62,052 nt of DNA from Blattamonas nauphoetae (Eukaryota > Preaxostyla > Oxymonadida): positions 1 to 62,052 of the forward strand of contig JARBJD010000396.1 of assembly GCA_033064195.1 (NCBI GenBank). The letters are read 5' to 3'. Made by a program: the position numbers and the translations under genes. The notes below the pieces were generated by a model. It worked only from the letters and a program-made list of their open reading frames with translations, had not been told where the DNA came from and searched no databases. Of this stretch, positions 27,793 to 36,700 are shown in pieces. Numbering within the stretch: the stretch's first letter is position 1; every line of letters begins with the position of its first letter.

Positions 27793-27830
27793 TTAGTACA
27801 AAATAAAAAATTCGAAAAATAAAAAATCTC
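27793..27830 (-). promoter_or_regulatory. AT-rich promoter-like box, outermost Polinton gene
   Basis: The minus strand has TTTTTTATTTTTCG, then AATTTTTTATTTTGTAC and TAAATG, the clearest example of the conserved upstream pattern. Confidence 0.5.
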
Positions 27831-28205
27831 CTTTGTTTTTTCAAAAGTGAAATTTCTCCATAACTACCGATCCGATTTCAATAATTCTTGCACCAATGAA
27901 TTCGTCGTGTCGGATATGACCTTAGATGAGAGTTTGATCAAAATTGGAGAACATCGATTTTTCTTCATTTTTTCAAGTGCCCCAAATGCACCAAAAAATG
28001 ATATATGGCAAAAATCAATATTGTTCAAAAATTTTTGGAAAATCGTTTTTATATCGTGTTTGACATCCATTCTGTGAAATTTGAAGTTGATTTGACGAAC
28101 AACTACTGTTTTCAAAACTTGATTTTGAAGTGTCCCGTAACTTTTTAAAAATCGACCTTAAAACCCCTCTACACAGATATATAGCCAGGGTAAATCCTCG
28201 GAAAA
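27831..28205. other. AT-rich stretch beyond Polinton copy 2
   Basis: No gene seen. It includes a run near 27,900-27,920 (GTCGTGTCGGATATGACC) loosely like one near 14,873. It probably contains the unidentified right end of the Polinton. Confidence 0.35.
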
Positions 28206-28282
28206 TTAGGGACGAGTAGTCGAGTGGTAAGTGCACGTACCACTAGGCTAGGAGTCCCAGGTTCGAACCCCGGAGGAAGCAA
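28206..28282 (+). other. tRNA-like sequence, probably SINE-type or decayed tRNA
   Basis: It contains a good internal B box (GGTTCGAACCC at 28,260-28,270) and an A-box-like TAGTCGAGTGGTAAGTGC 35 bases upstream, the spacing of polymerase III internal promoters. The T arm pairs four of five bases, but the acceptor and D stems do not pair well, so a functional tRNA is unlikely. Confidence 0.4.
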
Positions 28283-28317
28283 TAATTTGTCCGACGTCGG
28301 AATGCAAAAAATGAGAT

Positions 28318-28405
28318 AAATGTCAGAAACAGGGATCGCAACCCTGGGCCTTAGGGACTTGCCAACACACCAGGCAATAAAAACCACCAGCTTCCTCCCT
28401 CCCAA
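28318..28405 (-). other. Second tRNA-like sequence, opposite strand
   Basis: The minus strand has a T-arm-like CAGGGTTGCGATCCCTG preceded by GGAGGAAGCTGGTGG. GGAGGAAGC here is the inverse of the end of the first tRNA-like sequence, so the two may form an inverted pair. Confidence 0.3.
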
Positions 28406-30498
28406 AGGTTTTGCACTTTTTTGCCTATATGCAAAATTGAGTCCTCTATCGATTGCGAGTGGTTTCGAGTCTGGATCTCTGCTCGTTGTCGAGATACGAG
28501 TGTTTTCTCAAAAGAGGTTCACTTTTTTTCGAACTTTTTTGAATGAAGAATGACTCAGATCTCGACGAATTCCCAACCGATTGTCATCTGGTTTCATTTG
28601 ATCGATGAGTCGCATCGTCCTCGAGATTTTAGTTTTTCTTTCACAAATTTTCTCAATCAGGTTCCCAAATAAGCGCCAAATTAGTCATATTGGAAAAATC
28701 AAAAAGTCGAAAAAAGTGACTAAATTTTCGAAATAAAGCAAAAATTTACTTCAAAATGGACGTTTTTCAAGAGGTCAAAATATTGGATATATTTTAAGAA
28801 TTTAGGCCAAATATTGATGTCATCAAAATGTCATAAATTCCTTTTAATACAAGATTTAAAAATGGTCAATCGGAATTGACTTTTAGTTTTGATTTTCAAC
28901 GATTATTTCAATCGGGTTCTCTATTCGTTCTCTATACTACTCATTTCTCTCATCTTTTTTGCTTCTTTGATTTCATCTTGATTTCTAGCTGAACCATCAA
29001 CACGCAACAGATTCTTTCCAACCATCTTCTCACGACCCAACTTTCAAACCTCATCCTGTCTCTGACCAAACCCCTCCCCGACAGTGTTCGAAGTTCATTC
29101 ACCACATGCCGACGCAACCATCTTCCCCTCTCTCGGAAAGACACAGCTTGGACCTCCAAAACGTCGAGTTGCATGTGCTACGGGTTTGGAGGCTACGCGG
29201 ATGGACTCAGGACCAAAGAAGTTGAAGAGAATATACTGTTGATTCTGACGATGCTAGCCAAGGCGGAACAATAGTGAAATACGAAATTGATCAGAAATTC
29301 CAATCGTCGAAAGAAGACCAAAAGACCAACACTCCCTTCCTTACGAACAAAAAATTGTCCCTCTTAAAACACTCTTCAGCTGCCATGCCGCCTCTGATCA
29401 CAGACACCACGTTCGATCTCTGCGGCGGATTGGACAGCGGGCCGATTGCTGGCCACTTGATCAAGATATCTCTCGACCCCCCACCCAGACATGTCCACTC
29501 CTCTCCAACAAAATCGACTGTATTCCCACGGTTGCGTCAAATATCGCCAAATTTTTGGCATTTGGACGATTCTGGGTGTTGGGAGGAATGAACGACGACA
29601 AGCTGCTCCTGAACGACATCCATTCCTCTCTAACGACTCGAACTTCATCTTCACCACACACCTTTTCATATGCAGCATCTTTCTTCCCTCAAAACACAGA
29701 CAGTGTCAAACCTTCGACAGAAGTCGGAAAGTGTCGTTTTCAGCGTTTTAACCAATTTTCCGCCTTCTTTCGGTTAATCTATTTCCCAGAGTTTCATTTC
29801 AAGATTGTTTTGTTGGTTTCAATCTCCGAAATTTCGCAAATAAGAGTGATTGATTGGAGAAAAAATGAATGGATTGATCGATGTGAAACTGTAGTTGGGA
29901 AGTGAAATTAGTGTCTGCAATAACTGCATCGTCACACATGTGATTCAATGGTGCTTCTCTAGCCTTGGTACTACTTGATGAACAAGTACGGCTTGATTTG
30001 GGCACTATGAATGGAATCGCAACAAACCAGATCGAGTGAAGAGACGAGAAGTACTTTTAAGAGAAGAAGGGTGGGATGATGCCTCCGAATTGCGAGTGGT
30101 GGGAATCAATGCGGACAGCGATCAGGAATTGGATTATTACGCAGAACACTTCAGGAAAGAGTTGACATTCAATACGGGTTAACTCTGATCAACTGACACT
30201 TGACACGTGAGATCGGTGACCTATTCAAGCGCTTCAATTCATTCATTTGTTTTGTTAGATTCAATTTTATTTTTGAACGTGTTTGGATTCTTGAGAGAGC
30301 ATTGGTTAGAAGAAGGATGAAGTGAGAATGTGACATGCGAACGTGATTCTCACAGAGATTAGAGAGAATAGAATGAAAACCAACAATCCGATCAGAAGAC
30401 CAGATGTTGGATCGTGTTGAATCGAAGAATCGGAGATGATGACTGAAGAATGTCCATCCTTGAAACGGAAATCACATTCGTGGCGAAACGTGATCGAT
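28406..30498. other. Mostly non-coding; possible kelch-like remnant
   Basis: 28,406-28,930 is AT-rich with no gene. Around 29,390-29,680 the plus strand reads LCGGLDSGPIAGHLIKISLD and, in another frame, FWVLGGMNDDKLLLNDIHS, faintly like kelch repeats; frames are broken and confidence is low. 29,760-30,498 shows nothing I can support. Confidence 0.25.
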
Positions 30499-30499
30499 G

Positions 30500-30754
30500 G
30501 TTGTTTGAATGAAAACTGAGCCGGATGTCGACATGGAGTTTGAAGAGCGTTATCGACACACGTTGGACAATACACCGTTCGTTCCAATGATGGATGGTCG
30601 AATGAGGATGAGGAAGAATGAAAGGGTGTTGTTTGAATGAAAACTGAGCAGTGGGTTGACCTGGGAGTTGAAGATCCCAGGCGAGACATTATGGAGAACA
30701 CACCATTCCTTCGATGGATGGTCGAAGGAGGATGGGGAATAATGAAAGGGTGCT
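30500..30754. repeat. Tandem duplication, two units of about 127 bp
   Basis: Units at about 30,500-30,627 and 30,628-30,754 both begin GTTTGAATGAAAACTGAG, share GGATGGTCGAA and end near AATGAAAGGGTG. They lie just downstream of the 3' end of the large minus-strand gene. Units differ at many positions, so the duplication is not new. Confidence 0.75.
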
Positions 30755-30794
30755 AGAGAGGGAGCAGAAGGATGGAGGAGGCATGAACTGTTCT

Positions 30795-33700
30795 TCAGAG
30801 TGGGTGATGTGCGACTTCATTCGCTGGAAGTGTCAGACTCGGGTTCTTCGATGCTTGTTGAGCAAGAAACGATTCAAACTCTGACAACGAAGGACGATTC
30901 TTTGCAACAGGACTCACACACTCTGTGATCATCTCGGCCATCTCTTCCGACGACACCAGTTCCATCAGAGGAAGAAGACCCGACGAAAGCTGGCGATGCG
31001 CGCTGAGGGCATCAATCTCCCCAAAGGGAACCTGTCCCGTCTCAATCGAGAACAAAACAAGGCCAAGACTAAAAACTGCCGCTTTCGTCAAATCAACTCC
31101 TTCTGTCCTCATTGTTCCATCCCGATTCACCAACTCAGGTGCCATCCATCGAATCCCACCGAATGACGACAAACGACTGTTCGGTTGAGTCTCTTCTGAC
31201 ACAACAAATGATTGTTCAGCGTTGTTTGTTTGAGATTGAAGAGAAGCATCGAAACTGAGCAGTTCTTTGTCCATCTCGTTCATCAACACATGTTCTCCTT
31301 TCTCTTTCTCCATCCCATCACTCAACAACTGAGGGAGAACAGGAGCGTCGATCGAAGCGGTGGGAGGAACGACTGAAGATGGTTCAAGCGGTCCATGCGA
31401 TGGAGCATTCTGTTGGAAGAGAATCCCATCATTCTTGTCGAACATGATCAGATGAGGCGAAAGGAAGCCAAGAATCATCGCATTCTTGTCTTTCGAAGCA
31501 ATCTTCATCAACCCACGTCCAATCTCCCAACTCACTCTCCTCCTGTTTCGAAGAGGTTTGTGAAGCGGATTGTGGAGTCGGTTGAACAGCGTGTCCATCT
31601 TGTTCCCCAACACTTCCTCCACTTTCTCGTTCTGCTCATTGAATCGGATCGCAGCAATCATCTCCACTCCAAAGATATTCGTTGCTGATTCGTGAGATGT
31701 GTCACATCGTGCTGTTTCTGATTTCTCGTCCACAGCCTTCAGACCTGTGTACGTCGATTCATTTCCCATCACATGCACATCTATTCCACACCCGAACTCC
31801 TCTTTCATTTCAATCTTCATCTCGTCCACACAGTCCAGTTCTTTTTGTGAGGCCAGCGAATCTTTCTTCCCATTCTTCTTTCGTTGACAGCATAAAAGCA
31901 CAATCACAATCAGCAGAATGAATGAGATTCCCAAAACAATTGCGACAGGAAGCCACCATTTCATGTTATCTTTCACAGATTGGGAGAGGCGTTCCACGGA
32001 ACTTGCTTGGACGACGAATGATTCCGTGCTTCGTTCATTCTCACCAAAAATCAGACGACCTCGCCATTCCAGTGACGGGTCCAGAGATGACAGAGATGAT
32101 TGGGAGAGTGTGATGGAGATTGATGTTTCGGTGAAGGAAGTTGTGGTGTCCAGATCCAGTTTGGCTTCTTCAGTATTTCCCTCTGTCTTCTCCTTCGTAA
32201 CTTCGAACACTTCCAGAAACAGACCACACGGAATCAATGTCGTCCCAGTCATTTCGAGAGTGAATGTCTTGTTCTTCTTGTTGAACGAGGATGTGGACTT
32301 CGAAGAGAGAGTTGGGATGAAATGAGGCGATGCTTGTTTCGCGTCTGCTCCTCCGACTTCACAATCAATCGCTGAGATCCAAGCTGAAGGATGATCCACT
32401 GTCCCATCTCCTCCGTGAAGACTCCCAATCGTCACTTGTCCTTCATCGCTGCAGTGGATGTTCCGACGAGCCGAAGGAAATGAAGAATGGTTTGGTGAGT
32501 TGTCATGGAACACGCTTGTCTCGATCGTCAGGTTCCCTCCCTCTATGTTGATCGCTCCCAACGAAAGACCAGAGAATGTGGACGAGGTGACAGATGTTGT
32601 CGTGTTTACGAGAAGAAACGCTCCCAACGACCACGAGCATTCAAAGTCTCCAGAATTTGTGATTTCGGGCGAAGACGATGAGTCTCCAGTGATCGAACAT
32701 GATTCGAGTGTCAGTCGACCATCCACAATTCGAATAAATACAACTGAACACGAATCCGTCAAGACAACATCAACTTGATTCATCCACACACGACTCTTAC
32801 TCACTTCAATCATTTCTTGTCTTTCATCTTCCACAGACAACACTCCAGACGAAGGGGTCGAAGGAGAGACGAGTAGTTCTGGTTTCGAGGAAGGGCCAGC
32901 GCGGAGAACAATGTCATGATTGGATGGAATCCTGATTCGCTCTTTGAGAGTTGAGTTGTGAACAATTGAAAATGTGCTCGATGAAAATCCGATCCCTCTC
33001 ACAATCCACCATCCAATCTCAATCGAACAGCAAGGATCGTTCGCTGTCCCACAAATCTTGCTTTCTGAGCCACATGAGTCAATCGAGAGGGAGATTTGAG
33101 ACGGTTTGGCTTCTGTTTCAAATGACAGTCCTTTGAACACAAGATCTCCATCTTCTTCGTCGAGAGGTGTGATTGACACGATTTGGTATGGTGTTGAGAA
33201 TTGAAGAGAATCTTCCCATCCAATCGCAAGTGGCGATGAGACAGCTGCCGATGAGTTCACGACGGTGATCACAAACGAAAGAGAATTCGCGAGTCCAACT
33301 GAATACGACGTTCCTTCAACAAGATCACTCCCTCCAAACACAACCACGCAGCTCGTGTTCAGACTGTTCCAAAACTTGAATGAGGTCGAGCTAAATTGAG
33401 GAGCGAAGGGAACTCGAGCCGATACTCCAGAATTCACAACATATTTCGAAATGTCACTTGACAGTACTTCATACACTCCTCCAAACTCCAGATGGTCCTG
33501 TGATTGTCCCAACACAGTTTTGAATGCAGCCGAGCATTGTGTTGACGACGAACAGAGAAGGTCAGACGACGATTCCCATGTCGTCGAGTCATCGGACAGA
33601 ACAAGTGGGCCAAGAGAACCAACCAATGCTCGTCCTGAAAAGATCATTTCCACTTCCGAACGATCCTTGCTCAGAATCGCTGAAATCATTTTCTCAATGC

Positions 33701-36700
33701 GAGGAGATTCTCGAGTTGTGTGGAATGTCGTTGAGGATGATTCGAAGAATATCGGTGTGGATTGTCGGGTCAACGAGGAGAGCATGTATGTCGTGTCGAA
33801 TTCCAGCTGCCATTTTTTTTGTTCTTCATCCTCCAAAGGATACAGAACTGCCAACATGTCGGCGATGTTTCCATGTTCATCTGTTGTCACTTTCAGCGTT
33901 TTGAAATGAGGCGTTTCGTCCGAAGTGGGAAGAGATTTGAGAGCTAGAGTGTATTCTGTCTTGCCAAGAAGGGCTGATGAGGTGAACGAGAGAGAGACGG
34001 ACGATGTCTTAGAATCAGCAACGAGCGTGTCTGGCGAGATGCTGAGGAGTCGTTCTGGTTCGGGTTTCGTTTGAAATGAAAGACCAGAAATGAACAGAAT
34101 CTCTTTTGTTTGTGAATCCGTCACTCCAGTCAGAGTGTAGTCAGTGTTGTAGTCCAGATTAGCTCCCGAAAGTGGGAAAAGTGTCGCTGATCCACTTCCT
34201 TCTGTTTTCGACGAGAATGTCGCTTTGATTCTCTTTTCGGTGTTCGTTCCTGTCTCGTTCACAATCAGTGTGTATGTCTCTCCTTCTGTCATCATCAATC
34301 CTTCCACAGAGAATTCAACTTTCTTGTCTGATTCTGAATATCGTCCAATCCAAAGGCTTGTCAATCGCGTTGGTTCTGACGGAATGGCGAGAGAGATCGG
34401 AGTGTCAATCAGGATGTCTGATGACGAGTTCTCGAACGATGTCAGCGAGTATGTGCGATCAAACTCGAATTGTGCATTCTGTTCCGCTTCTGTCGTCGCT
34501 CGAGGGAACAGCGTCATCACACGAGGCGAGAACGATCCATCAGCTTTCGTCGTCAGGACGAGTGTTTTGGTGTGAGAGGGCTGGTCTGTGGAGGCAGACG
34601 AAGCAAATTCAAATGTGTAGGACGTGGATGGCTGGAGGGAGAACGAGTAGAACGAAAGAGTGATTGTCGACTCATCTTCATTCGAAATCATCTCCCCAAC
34701 TCCAATCGAAGCAAGTCGAGCTGGTTCTGGAGGCGTCACAAACGAACAACTCGACTCCTCAATCAGAATCGGTGCGGTTGATCCCGTTTTCATCGATGTC
34801 ACAACGTAAGTCTGTCCATAAACGAGATCAGCCGTCGACTCAGGATAAAGTGTGAGTGAGAACGAGTTGTCTGTCTCCGACGTCACTGTCACATTCAACG
34901 TTGTCGTCGAATCGGAATTCGATGGCAACGATGAAGTTGGAGAGAAGGAGAGAGCGATCTCATATTTTGCATTCAGCGTCAATTGTCGTGACGTCAGCTT
35001 CAGCGTCGTTGAGTTCGGTCCTCCACTCTTGTCAAGAGATGTCGACACCAGACGAGCCGGTTCGGACTCGATCGTAACTGACTGGTTTTCGAAGAAGAGA
35101 GAAGACGAGTTTCCAACTTCCAAGAATGAGCTCACATTGTACGTCTTCCCAAAGTCCATCTCTGCTCCCGAAAGAGGGAAGAGTGACGCTGATCCTTCCC
35201 ATCTCTTCGATGACCCGTTCAATGACATCAACACTTTGTGCTTCTCTTCTCCAGACGCACTCACACCAACTGAATATTTCGACCCCTCTGACAATTCTCG
35301 TCCGGTCATCGAAAATCCCACTCTCTTCACTCCCACATCGTATCCTTCAAGAGTGAATGTCACCAGACACGATGGTTCAGCCTTCGTTTTGAATGAAAGA
35401 CCAGAAACGAAATGAATCGATTTCGATTTGGAATCCGTCACTCCCGTCAGAGTGTAGTCAGTGCTGTACCCCAGATCAGCTCCCGAAAGAGGGTAAAGTG
35501 TCGCTGATCCACTTCCTTCTGTTTTCGACGAGAATGTCACTTTGATTCTCTTTTCGGTGGTCGTTCCTGTCTCATTCACCACCAGTGTGTACGTCTCTCC
35601 TTCTGTCATCATCAATCCTTCCACTGAAAACTCAACTTTCTTGTCTGATTCTGCATATAGTGGAAATTTAACCCGATACTTTGATTTAACCCGATACTTT
35701 TCCCCCATTTTTTGGACCCCTCTTTCCATCCATCCCATATTTCTCGGAACCCATAAATTTTTGGGGCCCACCATTTCCGGGTTGGATATCTACCCTCCCC
35801 CATCAATCACTTGAGGCAGAAATCGAACCTCCAAAATAGGATCCACGGGTGGGGTCTCCTATTTAGGAGTCTTTTTTTTCTGATTTTTTTGACCCTTTTT
35901 GGCTCCCAAATAGGAGGTCCTTAACATTTAAGCTTAGGACAGCCGAACTTCACGACCACTTTTCTCCACGCCTGTTCATGATTTTTCAATCCCAGTTCAT
36001 TTCTGGTGATTTGGGATGGTTTTCTCTCAAAATGACAATTTTTTGAAAAATGAAAAATCTTGGGGGGATCTGGGTGGAAATTTAGGGTGAAATATTGATT
36101 TGCCTGTATAACAAGCTTAGGATCTTGAAAACTTGTTTTGATCATATCTCCACAACCAGACATGGTCCAGACATGAAACTTTTACCAATATGGATGTTTT
36201 GTTGAGAAGTATTTTTTTCGGAAAATTTTGCGAATTGTCGAAGACCTCCTATTTTGGAGGTTTGTGGTTTTTTCGAGTTTTTCTCAGAATCTCCACCTCC
36301 TTCTCACTCTCTGAGAACAAATCTGTCCAAAATGATGATTTGGATTCGATTCCGATGGTGTCTCCACCATTTTAACCGAATTTGGAGACGGGTGCATCTT
36401 CACATGTCAAGTGACAGCTCACCTTCAGAACCACGGTTAAAAACCAAAAAAAATATCTCAACTGCCGCAAGGGGAGTTTTTCAAAATTTTCCGAAAAAAT
36501 ACTTCTCAACAAAACATCCATATTGGTAAAAGTTTCATGTCTGGACCATGTCTGGTTGTGGAGATATGATCAAAACAAGTTTTCAAGATCCTAAGCTTGT
36601 TATACAGGCAAATCAATATTTCACCCTAAATTTCCACCCAGATCCCCCCAAGATTTTCATTTTTCAAAAATTGTCATTTTGAGAGAAAACCATCCCAAAT

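Larger units (their letters stand above)
15099..27830 (-). mobile_element. Polinton/Maverick copy 2 (broken, capsid block absent)
   Basis: The second copy of the same family, inverted relative to copy 1. Read on the minus strand it contains a small gene (27,389-27,792), a repeat-module gene (24,818-25,207), a full-length polymerase, a full-length integrase, the coiled-coil gene, the ATPase on the opposite strand, the 320-residue gene, the beginning of the next gene, and a second repeat-module gene (15,099-15,716). The capsid-type genes of copy 1 are not present. A pogo-like transposon (25,343-27,388) is inserted in its right part. The element is broken in a few places but its replication and integration genes look whole. 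Terminal inverted repeats were not identified, so both ends are approximate. Confidence 0.85.

Noticed and set aside
28206-28282. Functional tRNA gene
   Set aside because: Acceptor and D stems do not pair, so I list it only as tRNA-like.
29376-29760. Kelch-type gene
   Set aside because: Only two faint phrases in different frames; kept as a remark, not a gene.
30500-30754. CRISPR array
   Set aside because: Only two long diverged units without spacers; eukaryotic context.
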